A stretch of 64,000 bases of DNA from Maribacter luteus (GTDB lineage Bacteria > Bacteroidota > Bacteroidia > Flavobacteriales > Flavobacteriaceae), in the NCBI RefSeq assembly GCF_009674825.1, contig NZ_WKJH01000030.1, positions 372,001 through 436,000 of the forward strand. The letters are read 5' to 3'. The notes under the pieces were generated by a model. It did not search any database and was not told the origin of the DNA. It worked only from the letters and a program-made list of their open reading frames with translations. Both the position numbers and the translations under genes were made by a program. Positions 54,316 to 63,257 of the stretch are shown here, piece by piece (positions within the stretch are counted from its first letter, which is position 1; every line of letters begins with the position of its first letter).

Positions 54316-56037
54316 TTAAATATTATGCTGTTTCAACTGTTCAATAATATAGTCCGATGCCCTCCATGAAAGGGCGAGAATCGTCCAAGTACAATTCTTA
54401 TCGGCCTGGGAAACAAATGGCCCTGCATCTACGATAAAAACATTGTCGACATCATGTAATTGTTGGTACTTATTTGTAACCGAGGTCTTAGGGTCGTTTC
54501 CCATACGGGTGGTACCTACTTCATGAATAACCTCACCAGGATTAAGAAGTCCGTAATTTTTTTCCGCTCCCGGTTTTTTACCTATAGGTTCACCTCCCAT
54601 ATTATGTATAAGTTCTTCAAACGTATCTTGCATATGCTTGGCCTGTTTTATTTCAAAATCTGACCATTTGTAATTGAACTTCAATACGGGGATTCCGAAT
54701 TTATCCACTGTTGTAGGGTCAATTTCACAGTAATTCTCCTTTCTGGCAATGGCCTCTCCCCTACCTCCAAAACCTACAACGGAACCATAATATTTTTTGA
54801 CGTCATTTCTGAGGGAATCGCCGTATCCTCCGACTTTCAATCCGAAGAATTTATTGAATTCATTGGGGTCATAACCAAAACCATAATTGGGCATGCCCAT
54901 ACCGCCCCAAACTTCAATGTGGTAACCTCTAGGGAAGTCTAATTTGGAATTATCACCCCACCATGGTGAATACACATGCATACCGCCTACACCATCTTCA
55001 TTATAAGAGGTTTTACGGTTCATTAAACCGGGAATGAACCCTGTTCTACTTGACCCGGTAGAATCGTGTAAATACTTGCCCACATGGTTACTGCTATTAC
55101 CCAGACCATTAGGGTGTTGTTTGCTTTTTGAATTCAATAATATCCTAGCCGAACTACAGGCCGATGCCGCGAGCACCACGACTTTTGCTTTAAGCTTGTA
55201 CTCTTTTCTATCATCCTTACTTATATAGGACACCCCGGTTGCCTTGCCCTCTTCATTGGTCGTCACTTCACGAACTACTGAATTCACGAATATTTTTACC
55301 CTTCCACCATTTTTCTGTGCCGGGAATATTAAACAACTCCCAGAAGAGAAGTCAGCATAAACCGAACATGAGCGTGAACATTGTCCGCAATAAAAACATA
55401 CACCACGGTCATTGTTTATTTTCTTCGTAAGCATTGAAAGTCGCCCCGGAATAACGGGAATCCCGGACTTTTTTGCCCCATTTATATAAAAAAGTTCGTG
55501 CAATCTTGGTTTGGGAGGAGGGAGAAAAAAACCGTCCGGATCATTGGGTCGCCCTTCCTTACTACCAAAAACGCCGATCAATTTATCCACTTTGTCATAA
55601 TAAGGTTTTACATCTTCATAGCTTATAGGCCAATTATCCCCAAACCCATCAACATCCTTATGTTTAAAATCCTTAGGTCCGAATCGTAACGAAATACGTC
55701 CCCAATGATTGGTTCTGCCTCCCAGCATATGCGACCTAAACCAATCGAATTTGGTGCCTTCAGTATGGGTATAAGGTTCACCTTCAATTTCCCAACCCCC
55801 ATAGGCCATATCCCACTCACCAAAATCACGGGTTTTGGGTGCGCCCCTCCTAGGTGACTCATAAGGCCACTTAAATTGGGTCATCTGTTCTGGATTCTTG
55901 GGGTCGAAAAAAGGTCCTGCCTCGACCACTGCAACGTTTAAACCGGCATCTGCCAATTGTTTGGTAGCCATACCGCCACCTGCACCTGAGCCTACGATGA
56001 TGACATCATAGACTTCAGTTAATTCTTTAATCTGCAT
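54316..56037 (-). CDS. GMC-family FAD-dependent sugar dehydrogenase
   Basis: 573 residues with the FAD-binding motif VIIVGSGAGGGMATKQLADA, GMC signature regions (MLGGRTNHWGRISLRFGPKD; VVLAASACSSARILLNS) and the C-terminal TTRMGNDPKTSV ... FIVDAGPFVSQADKN. A cysteine-rich stretch (CFYCGQCSRSCSVYADF) is of the kind seen in the bacterial branch with a subunit 3. It has no signal of its own and may be exported with the Tat partner. This pair in Bacteroidetes includes glycoside 3-dehydrogenases; the substrate here is not known. It diverges from the mannan operon. Confidence 0.9.
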   Translation of the reverse strand: MQIKELTEVYDVIIVGSGAGGGMATKQLADAGLNVAVVEAGPFFDPKNPEQMTQFKWPYESPRRGAPKTRDFGEWDMAYGGWEIEGEPYTHTEGTKFDWFRSHMLGGRTNHWGRISLRFGPKDFKHKDVDGFGDNWPISYEDVKPYYDKVDKLIGVFGSKEGRPNDPDGFFLPPPKPRLHELFYINGAKKSGIPVIPGRLSMLTKKINNDRGVCFYCGQCSRSCSVYADFSSGSCLIFPAQKNGGRVKIFVNSVVREVTTNEEGKATGVSYISKDDRKEYKLKAKVVVLAASACSSARILLNSKSKQHPNGLGNSSNHVGKYLHDSTGSSRTGFIPGLMNRKTSYNEDGVGGMHVYSPWWGDNSKLDFPRGYHIEVWGGMGMPNYGFGYDPNEFNKFFGLKVGGYGDSLRNDVKKYYGSVVGFGGRGEAIARKENYCEIDPTTVDKFGIPVLKFNYKWSDFEIKQAKHMQDTFEELIHNMGGEPIGKKPGAEKNYGLLNPGEVIHEVGTTRMGNDPKTSVTNKYQQLHDVDNVFIVDAGPFVSQADKNCTWTILALSWRASDYIIEQLKQHNI

Positions 56038-56366
56038 AGTAGAAAATCACTTGAAGCCACAAGTTAAAAATTATACCTCTAAAAAACTGCCTTTTCACCC
56101 AATCAAATCCACCACCTAATACTTTTGAAACAATAACATAACATTTTGACAAAATAGTTTCAACAACCTATTTTCAGTTTATCAAATTTCACCTTTGATT
56201 TATCAAGTATTCTTACAAAAACATAGATTTTTCAATGCTTCTTATAACATAAAGAATCCTCGATGTGTTATTCCTTCAAGATTATGACAAAATAGTATAT
56301 AAAAATGCAATCAGTACTTTATACTTTTAATGTCAAAGAACCTTTCAATTTATCATTGACTACCAT
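56038..56366. other. Divergent promoter region, GMC operon/mannan operon
   Basis: 329 AT-rich bases between two divergent operons, with no gene. A TACTTTTA about 45 bases before the GH26 ATG resembles a Bacteroidetes -7 element, but is not firm. Operator sites for the AraC regulator may be here. Confidence 0.5.
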
Positions 56367-57491
56367 ATGATTTACAATAGACTTTCAAAATACTTACTTA
56401 TTATCGTTTTAGGTTCTACTTTTTTATCCTGTAAAACAAGTCTTATGAAAGAATCATCAGCACAGGTATTGGCCGATCGCAATGCGGATATGTCCACTAA
56501 ACACTTAATGATGCGAATCAAGGAAATACCAAAAACAGGTTATGCGTTTGGCCACCAAGATGCAACGGCCTATGGTATGGGTTGGAAAAACAATGGTAAT
56601 GATCATAGAAGTGATGTACATGATGTTACAGGGGATTTTCCCGGGGTGTACGGATTTGAATTAGGACATCTTGAATTGGGACACACACAAAATTTAGATA
56701 CGGTGAATTTTAAACTAATGGGCAACCTTATTAAAAAAGCCCATAAAAATGGGGGAATCATAACTTTAAGTTGGCATCCTGACAACCCGGTCACCCTTAA
56801 ATCCGCATGGGACCCCTCACCAGCCGTTTCAGAGGTTTTACAAGGCGGGGCACTGCATCCAAAATTTCGAAGTTGGTTAATAAAAGTAGCTGATTTCATG
56901 AAAAGTCTCAAAAGCGATTCAGGAAAACCCATCCCCGTGGTATTTAGACCGTACCACGAAATGAACGGTTCATGGTTTTGGTGGGGTCATGGCAATTGTA
57001 CCCCCGAGGAATTTAAAAGACTGTGGATAGAGACATTCGAGTTTCTAACCATAAACAACAATGTACATAACCTATTATATTGCTATTCGACGGATGCAAT
57101 AAAAGATGAAGGGGAATACTTGAAATTTTATCCCGGTGATGAATATGTAGATATTTTGGGTATAGACCTTTACCATAAGAATTCCACCGAAGAATACATT
57201 CAACTGCTCAACAACAACCTAAATATCCTTGCTAAGATCGCCAAAAAGAAAAAGAAACCCTATGCCATGACAGAAGGAGGATTGAATATGGTTACGGTCG
57301 ACAATTGGTGGACAGAAGTACTCGATAAAAATATTGCTGATAAAGGCATCTCATGGGCCCTTTTTTGGAGAAACGCATGGCCCAATCACTACTATGTACC
57401 CTTTAAAGGCCAAAAAAGCAGTCCAGATTTCATAAAATTCCAGAAGTTGCCCAATGTACTTTTTTTGAAAAAATTAAAGAAAATCAACTAA
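56367..57491 (+). CDS. GH26 beta-mannanase lipoprotein
   Basis: 374 residues with lipoprotein signal (GSTFLSCKTS). GH26 motifs are complete: GFELGHLELG, LSWHPDNPVT, acid/base Glu198 in VFRPYHEMNGSWFWWG and nucleophile Glu303 in YAMTEGGLN. It should cut beta-1,4-mannan, in the known Bacteroides fragilis pathway releasing mannobiose. The order GH26-GPH-GH130-AGE, with 34, 2 and 16 base gaps, is a clear operon. No binding module is attached. Confidence 0.93.
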   Translation: MIYNRLSKYLLIIVLGSTFLSCKTSLMKESSAQVLADRNADMSTKHLMMRIKEIPKTGYAFGHQDATAYGMGWKNNGNDHRSDVHDVTGDFPGVYGFELGHLELGHTQNLDTVNFKLMGNLIKKAHKNGGIITLSWHPDNPVTLKSAWDPSPAVSEVLQGGALHPKFRSWLIKVADFMKSLKSDSGKPIPVVFRPYHEMNGSWFWWGHGNCTPEEFKRLWIETFEFLTINNNVHNLLYCYSTDAIKDEGEYLKFYPGDEYVDILGIDLYHKNSTEEYIQLLNNNLNILAKIAKKKKKPYAMTEGGLNMVTVDNWWTEVLDKNIADKGISWALFWRNAWPNHYYVPFKGQKSSPDFIKFQKLPNVLFLKKLKKIN

Positions 57492-57525
57492 TCTTTTATA
57501 AAAATCCTGAGGCCAGATAAGTATT

Positions 57526-58929
57526 ATGGAAAAACTAAAGTTAAAAGAAAAAGCAGGCTATGGTTTCGGGGATTTCGCCTCTTCGATGTTCTGGAAAATG
57601 TTCAGCGTATACCTATTGTTTTTCTATACCGATGTTTTTGGAATATCTGCAGCTGTTGTGGGCACAATGTTCTTGGTAACCCGGATCTTTGACGGTCTCA
57701 ACGACCCAATTATGGGAATCCTTGCCGACCGAACGAATACCAAGTGGGGAAAGTTCAGGCCATATTTACTTTGGATGGCCATCCCGTTTGCCCTTTTTGG
57801 GGTCCTTACGTTCACTACACCCGACCTAACGACTTCTTCAAAAATAATCTACGCCTACGTAACCTATTGTCTTATGATGATCGTTTATACTGCGGTAAAC
57901 GTGCCTTATGCGTCCCTTTTGGGCGTAATGACCTCAAACTTAAAGGATCGGACCTCATTGGCCTCATTCCGATTCATTTTTGCTTTTGCAGGCAGTATCT
58001 TAGTGCTTGCTACTGCAGAACCCCTTGTAGAATACCTCAGCAATGACCAAGGGATTATAAACCCCCAGAAAGGATGGCAACAAACCATGACCATCTATGG
58101 TGTTATCGCGGCTATTTTCTTCTTTGGAACCTTTTATTTGACCAGAGAACGCATTCAACCGCCTAAAGAACAAAAAACCGACCTACGGTCAGACCTAAAG
58201 GATTTGGCCAAGAACATCCCATGGTTCATTTTACTGGGTGCTGGGATATTCACGCTTATTTTCAACTCCATTCGCGATGGATCTACCATCTATTATTTCA
58301 AATACTATTTTGTATCCCAAGAAGCGTTTCAACTGCCTCTATTGAACGTCCCCTTGACTTATAGTACACTTTACTTGGTACTTGGCCAAGCCGCCAATAT
58401 AATCGGTGTGGTTTTAGCCAAGCCCATCTCGGATGCGATAGGGAAAAAGAAGACATTTATGGGCGCCATGATCCTAGCAACCGTATTAAGCTGCATATTC
58501 TTCTTTTTTGGTGCCGAACAATTGTCATTGATTTTCATATTTCAATTCTTGATCAGTATTTGCGCAGGAATCGTTTTCCCCCTACTATGGTCCATGTATG
58601 CGGATATTGCGGACTACTCCGAATGGGAAACCGGCCGTAGGGCGACCGGACTTATATTCTCATCTTCCTCTATGTCACAGAAAATGGGATGGACCCTCGG
58701 AGGCGCCCTCACTGGTTGGATTTTGGCTTATTATGGATTTGAAGCCAACATGGATCAAACTGAAGAAGCAAAAACCGGTATTCGACTCATGATGAGTGTT
58801 TTACCTGCTCTAGGAGCATTGATATCATCCATTTTCATGATTTTCTATAAACTAGACGATAATTTCATGATCAAGATAAACAAGGAATTGAGCCTAAGAA
58901 GAAATAAAGAACCCAATACAGAAAAATAG
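57526..58929 (+). CDS. GPH-family (MelB-like) disaccharide transporter
   Basis: 467 residues with 12 transmembrane segments. GPH/MelB motifs: GYGFGDFASSMFWKMFSVYL, DGLNDPIMGILADRTNTKWG and KFRPYLLWMAIPFALFG. MelB-type carriers use a cation gradient. Placed between mannanase and mannosylglucose phosphorylase, it is the likely mannobiose importer in the inner membrane. The GH130 gene starts two bases after its stop. Confidence 0.92.
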   Translation: MEKLKLKEKAGYGFGDFASSMFWKMFSVYLLFFYTDVFGISAAVVGTMFLVTRIFDGLNDPIMGILADRTNTKWGKFRPYLLWMAIPFALFGVLTFTTPDLTTSSKIIYAYVTYCLMMIVYTAVNVPYASLLGVMTSNLKDRTSLASFRFIFAFAGSILVLATAEPLVEYLSNDQGIINPQKGWQQTMTIYGVIAAIFFFGTFYLTRERIQPPKEQKTDLRSDLKDLAKNIPWFILLGAGIFTLIFNSIRDGSTIYYFKYYFVSQEAFQLPLLNVPLTYSTLYLVLGQAANIIGVVLAKPISDAIGKKKTFMGAMILATVLSCIFFFFGAEQLSLIFIFQFLISICAGIVFPLLWSMYADIADYSEWETGRRATGLIFSSSSMSQKMGWTLGGALTGWILAYYGFEANMDQTEEAKTGIRLMMSVLPALGALISSIFMIFYKLDDNFMIKINKELSLRRNKEPNTEK

Positions 58930-58931
58930 CC

Positions 58932-60119
58932 ATGTCCAAATTAAAAGAGCAGTCTAAAAACGAAATCATTCAGAAATTGTTCGATGAACACAAGGAATTC
59001 ATCCAACGAAAAAATATAGCAATACCCCATCCATCAAGGTTATTCACAAAATACAAATACCCTATTGTTACAGCGGCACACACTCCTTTGCATTGGCGAT
59101 TTGACCTGAATACCGATACAAACCCCAATGTATTGGAAAGAATCGGTGTCAATGCAACATTCAATGCCGGAGCTATCAAATGGAACAATAAATATATACT
59201 GGCCCTTAGGGTTGAAGGAAAGGACAGAAAATCGTTCTTCGCCCTTGCGCAAAGCCCAAATGGCATCGATAATTTCGAATTCTGGGATAAACCCATACTA
59301 CTGCCCCAAACCAATGACCCCGATGTGAATGTATACGACATGCGCCTCACCTTACATGAAGACGGATTCATTTACGGCATTTTCTGTACAGAAAGAAAAG
59401 ACCCAAATGCCCCGGAATCCGATACTTCATCCGCTATAGCCAATGCGGGTATCATCAGATCCAAAGACCTGATAAACTGGGAACGATTGCCAGATTTGAT
59501 TTCCGACTCTAACCAACAGCGCAATGTAACCTTGCACCCCGAATTCGTGTGTGGCAAATACGCCATATACACTAGGCCCCAGGACGGCTTTATTGAAACT
59601 GGTGCCGGTGGCGGAATCGGATTAGGTTACGTAGATGACATGAAACATCCGAAGGTGATGAACGAGGTCATCATCAACCCCAAGGAATACCATACGGTCT
59701 ATGAGTTAAAGAATGGCCAAGGACCATCCCCTATAAAAACAAAGGAAGGCTGGCTGCATCTGGCCCATGGCGTAAGAAATACGGCAGCCGGACTAAGGTA
59801 TGTACTCTATTTGTTCATGACAGACCTAAATGATGTCTCCAAAGTAATCCATCAACCGGCAGGGTATTTCATGGCTCCAGACGATCAAGAAATAATCGGT
59901 GATGTCGGCAATGTACTCTTTGCAAATGGGTGGATAAATGATGAAAATGGCAATGTATTTATTTATTATGCATCTTCTGACACACGTATGCATGTAGCGA
60001 CTTCTAAGATTGAAATCTTAATTGATTACTGCAAGAACACACCAGAAGACAAACTCACCTCAAGGGGATCGGTAGAACTCATTTACGACTTGATCGAAAA
60101 GAACAAAGGAAAATATTAA
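58932..60119 (+). CDS. mgp: GH130_1 4-O-beta-D-mannosyl-D-glucose phosphorylase
   Basis: 395 residues without signal, so cytoplasmic. Matches GH130 subfamily 1 by length and motifs (GVNATFNAGAIKWNNKYILA, VNVYDMRLTLHEDGF, HPEFVCGKYAIYTRPQDGFI, GQGPSPIKTKEGWLHLAHGV). Asp136 in VYDMRL probably corresponds to the catalytic Asp of the Bacteroides fragilis enzyme. It converts mannosyl-glucose and phosphate into mannose 1-phosphate and glucose, saving one ATP. The gene lies between transporter and epimerase. Confidence 0.92.
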   Translation: MSKLKEQSKNEIIQKLFDEHKEFIQRKNIAIPHPSRLFTKYKYPIVTAAHTPLHWRFDLNTDTNPNVLERIGVNATFNAGAIKWNNKYILALRVEGKDRKSFFALAQSPNGIDNFEFWDKPILLPQTNDPDVNVYDMRLTLHEDGFIYGIFCTERKDPNAPESDTSSAIANAGIIRSKDLINWERLPDLISDSNQQRNVTLHPEFVCGKYAIYTRPQDGFIETGAGGGIGLGYVDDMKHPKVMNEVIINPKEYHTVYELKNGQGPSPIKTKEGWLHLAHGVRNTAAGLRYVLYLFMTDLNDVSKVIHQPAGYFMAPDDQEIIGDVGNVLFANGWINDENGNVFIYYASSDTRMHVATSKIEILIDYCKNTPEDKLTSRGSVELIYDLIEKNKGKY

Positions 60120-60135
60120 AGATAAACCCCTAGGC

Positions 60136-61359
60136 ATGACACTGAACGACCCTATCGAAGTTTCCTTTCAATTACAAATGGAACTTAACCGTATACTCGA
60201 CTATTGGAAGAACACGACCAAAGATCTTGATCATGGTGGTTTCGTAGGACGTATTGACCATAACAACAAAATCGTGGAAAAAGCCCCAAAAGGAGTCATA
60301 TTGAACACACGGATCTTATGGTCGTTCTCACGAGCAAACAACTTTTTTCAGGATAATAGGTACGATGCCGAGTGCCAAATAGCCTTTGATTACCTGTACG
60401 ATTATTTTAGGGATAAAAAATCAGGAGGTGTCTTTTGGGAGGTTGATCATACCGGAAAACCATCAAACAAAAGAAAACAAGTTTACGCCCAAGCTTTTTG
60501 CATCTATTCATTGGCCGAGTACCACAAATACAGTGCCAACACCAAAGCACTTAACTGGGCAAAAGAAATATATGCCTTGTTGGAAGAGCATTCGTATGAT
60601 ATGGAATTAGGCGGCTATATTGAGGCTTTCGATGAAAATTGGAATAGTATAGAAGACTTAAGGCTTAGCGAAAAAGAAGTTAATGCCCCAAAAACCACAA
60701 ACACCCATTTACACGTTTTAGAAGCCTATACCACACTATATGAGGTAACCAATGAGGAGAAGGTGAAAAACTCATTGGAAAGGCTTTACGACCTATTTTT
60801 GAACAGGATTTTCTTAAAGAACAACCATTTGGATTTATTCTTCACCAATGATTGGAAAAGCCTTTCACCTGAAATATCCTATGGGCATGACATTGAAGCG
60901 GCCTGGTTATTGCTCGTTGGGGCACGAACAATCAACAATAAACCTTTAATAGAAAAAACGGAAACTCTACTAATAAAAGTGACCAATACCTTTATTGCCG
61001 AGGCATTGGACAAAGATTTTGGGGTATTCAATGCTCAGGATACCCTAACCAGGGAGCTTGATGCTGACAAACATTGGTGGCCACAGGCCGAAGCAATGGT
61101 AGGTCTGGTCCATGCATGGCATTTATCACATGATGATGCCTATTTCAATACGGCTTTGAAGATTTGGGGATTTACAAAAAAACATATCATTGACCATGAA
61201 AATGGCGAATGGTTTTTCAGGGTCGACTCAAACGGAAAATCCTACACCTCAGAAGATAAAGTAGGACCATGGAAATGTCCCTACCACAATAGTAGGGCCA
61301 TGATTGAAGTGATTACCAAAATAAATGAAAAGAGGTTAGAGAACCCTCTTAATTCCTGA
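60136..61359 (+). CDS. AGE-family cellobiose/mannobiose 2-epimerase
   Basis: 407 residues, an (alpha/alpha)6-barrel without signal. Key motifs: HGGFVGRIDHNN, SYGHDIEAAWLLL (His251), DKHWWPQAEAMVGLVHAW and CPYHNSRAM (His384); the two histidines act as acid/base in known cellobiose 2-epimerases. It would turn mannobiose into mannosyl-glucose for the GH130 phosphorylase. Its 3' end overlaps the convergent AraC gene by 24 bases. Confidence 0.92.
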   Translation: MTLNDPIEVSFQLQMELNRILDYWKNTTKDLDHGGFVGRIDHNNKIVEKAPKGVILNTRILWSFSRANNFFQDNRYDAECQIAFDYLYDYFRDKKSGGVFWEVDHTGKPSNKRKQVYAQAFCIYSLAEYHKYSANTKALNWAKEIYALLEEHSYDMELGGYIEAFDENWNSIEDLRLSEKEVNAPKTTNTHLHVLEAYTTLYEVTNEEKVKNSLERLYDLFLNRIFLKNNHLDLFFTNDWKSLSPEISYGHDIEAAWLLLVGARTINNKPLIEKTETLLIKVTNTFIAEALDKDFGVFNAQDTLTRELDADKHWWPQAEAMVGLVHAWHLSHDDAYFNTALKIWGFTKKHIIDHENGEWFFRVDSNGKSYTSEDKVGPWKCPYHNSRAMIEVITKINEKRLENPLNS

Positions 61360-62250
61360 AAAATCTTCACGAAACTTGGTCGGGGTCCTTTTCTTATTCT
61401 TTTTGAACACCCTGTTGAAATTGGCAATACTGTTAAAACCACAAATAAAGGCTATTTCGGAAATCGCCAGATCGCGCTCGATCAAGAATTTCGATGCGTA
61501 CCCTATGCGTACTTCGTTCAGGTAATCAACAAAAGTTTTACCTGTTCTTTTTTTAATAAATCTATTGAATGATACACTACTCATATTTACCAATTCCGCA
61601 GCCTCGGTCAAAGTAACCTTACGGGCATAATTCTGCTGCACGAATTCATATAACTTTTTTATCTTGTTGCTATGCTCAAAATTTGGGGGCTCAGGGGTTA
61701 AAGTAGAAAGCAAACGTTGGTTTCTTGATATGGCAAGATCATAAAGAATGGAAAGTATCTCCATAAAATTATCCATACCACCCATTTTTGAAACTTTCAA
61801 CAACCTATTTTTAAGGGACAGTGATACTTCTTGGGAAAACAATATACCATGGGAAGCCCTTTCGAACATTTCCCTTATCGGCCTCATTACACTTCTATGT
61901 AATAATCCATCATCAAGAAGGTCATTTTGAAATTGAATGGTCACCTCCCTGATCTTCTTATTTTCACATACGTGCTTTTCCCATACGTGATATAGATTTG
62001 GCCCAACCAAAACCAGCTCTACTTCATCTATCTCTTCCATACTATCACCAACGATCCTACGAACCCCTTTTCCATTTAAAATAAAATTCAGTTCAAACTC
62101 TGGATGAAAATGTATAGGGTAATCAAAAAACTCTTTGGTACGATCCTCCACTAAAAAACTATCCTCTGAAGACAGGGTAACGATTTCCCTGTGAATTTTT
62201 TTAAGAATATCCATCACTTGCGGTTGTTTTTGAAGTAATACATTACCCAA
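61336..62250 (-). CDS. AraC-family regulator, probable mannan-operon control
   Basis: 304 residues; Met13 (62214, MDILKKIHREIV) is another good start. N-terminal cupin (FHPEFELNFILNGKGVRRIV), middle helical part, and C-terminal double HTH (VTLTEAAELVNMSSVSFNRF ... IAFICGFNSIANFNRVFKKN, ending RTPTKFRED). Cupin-AraC proteins usually sense a sugar and activate neighbouring genes. It is convergent with the mannan operon, so linkage is inferred from position. Confidence 0.88.
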   Translation of the reverse strand: MGNVLLQKQPQVMDILKKIHREIVTLSSEDSFLVEDRTKEFFDYPIHFHPEFELNFILNGKGVRRIVGDSMEEIDEVELVLVGPNLYHVWEKHVCENKKIREVTIQFQNDLLDDGLLHRSVMRPIREMFERASHGILFSQEVSLSLKNRLLKVSKMGGMDNFMEILSILYDLAISRNQRLLSTLTPEPPNFEHSNKIKKLYEFVQQNYARKVTLTEAAELVNMSSVSFNRFIKKRTGKTFVDYLNEVRIGYASKFLIERDLAISEIAFICGFNSIANFNRVFKKNKKRTPTKFREDFSGIKRVL

Positions 62251-62673
62251 ATGACAAAATATTGGAACTAAACCCTAACTTATTTATTTAGATTTGAATA
62301 GGTAATGTATTTAATGCTATTTGGTCTAAGCAATTTAATGAATTTTTCTCTAAATATCACTTTTTAGACAAATAGAGTTGTCTTTTGATTATATTGGATC
62401 GAATAATTTTTGCTAATAATCAATGAAATAACAATAAAAACAAGGCATTCTGCACACAACTTACCACATAAATGACAAAATTGAGTAAGAATGTAATCAT
62501 AATTTTTGCATTGAGTTAGTTTTTTGTTTAACCACAACACCTTTGCCCATAATGGACAAAGGTGTTGTTTTTATAATTTGCCGTTAAAAACCAAAGCCGC
62601 ATAGGAGCTTGGATAACTACTCAAAGAATCAAAAAAAAGTTTATTGCCTAAAGATTTGAATTCCCACCAAAAT
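62251..62673. other. Intergenic region upstream of AraC gene
   Basis: About 420 bases; apart from the terminator hairpin at 62534-62572 no structure or gene was found. The AraC promoter should lie in its left part. Confidence 0.5.
62534..62572. terminator. Bidirectional terminator hairpin
   Basis: A perfect 12-bp stem (ACAACACCTTTG with CAAAGGTGTTGT), 11-base loop, followed by TTTT on the plus strand and with A/T-rich bases on the other side. It lies about 100 bases after the DUF2892 stop on the minus strand. Confidence 0.8.
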
Positions 62674-62859
62674 TTATTTTTCAACCCCGAGCTTTAATAA
62701 TATGGATTCTAACAAACACCATTTCGTAAATGCGGATTGAATCATATTGGCACCAATGAACACGGTAAACCACAACCAATTAATATTCACATAAACTGCC
62801 AATACAACACTTAATAGAATGAAACTACCAACAATAACCCTAAAATACTTATTCAACAT
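62674..62859 (-). CDS. DUF2892 inner-membrane protein
   Basis: 61 residues with two transmembrane helices (VGSFILLSVVLAVYVNINWL; WFTVFIGANMIQSAFTKWC), the size and pattern of DUF2892 (YgaP-type membrane) proteins. CLLESILLKLGV at the end is typical. It is the last gene of the RND cluster, 22 bases after the PII-like gene. Family members often accompany rhodanese or efflux genes in Bacteroidetes; the role is unknown. Confidence 0.8.
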   Translation of the reverse strand: MLNKYFRVIVGSFILLSVVLAVYVNINWLWFTVFIGANMIQSAFTKWCLLESILLKLGVEK

Positions 62860-62881
62860 GTTATACGTTTTTTAATTTAAC

Positions 62882-63187
62882 TTAAATACTTTTTTCAACG
62901 GGAACAACAATCGCCTTAATAGGATTATTGGTTTCCAGATTTTCATTGAACTCCTTGATCAGTTCAAAAAGTACATCGATTTTGTTTGACTCGGTAAATG
63001 AAAAAAACAGACTCGACTCAACACCTCCCTTTACATTGGGAAACCATGTAGATTTCATCATAAGGGAAATAGGATTTTTATAGCCATCAATATCAGAACC
63101 GCTGAAATTCTCTATTTCGGCTTTTTTAAAAAGGTCCATTACCTTTTTCTCATACTGCTCAACCACAGTTACCATTAATAGCTTCAT
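62882..63187 (-). CDS. PII/CutA-like (DUF3240-type) small protein
   Basis: 101 residues, no signal. The ferredoxin-like pattern (MKLLMVTVVEQYEKKVMDLF; SSLFFSFTESNKIDVLFELI; PIKAIVVPVEKSI) resembles trimeric PII/CutA-like proteins such as DUF3240, which sit next to RND heavy-metal efflux genes. No T-loop uridylylation site is visible. It lies 70 bases after the RND gene, so it could modulate the pump. Confidence 0.7.
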   Translation of the reverse strand: MKLLMVTVVEQYEKKVMDLFKKAEIENFSGSDIDGYKNPISLMMKSTWFPNVKGGVESSLFFSFTESNKIDVLFELIKEFNENLETNNPIKAIVVPVEKSI

Positions 63188-63257
63188 ACCTCTAAAACTT
63201 TTTTGTCATTAATAATTGAATCAATCAAAAAACAAAGCGCTTCTTTTAATTACTCCC

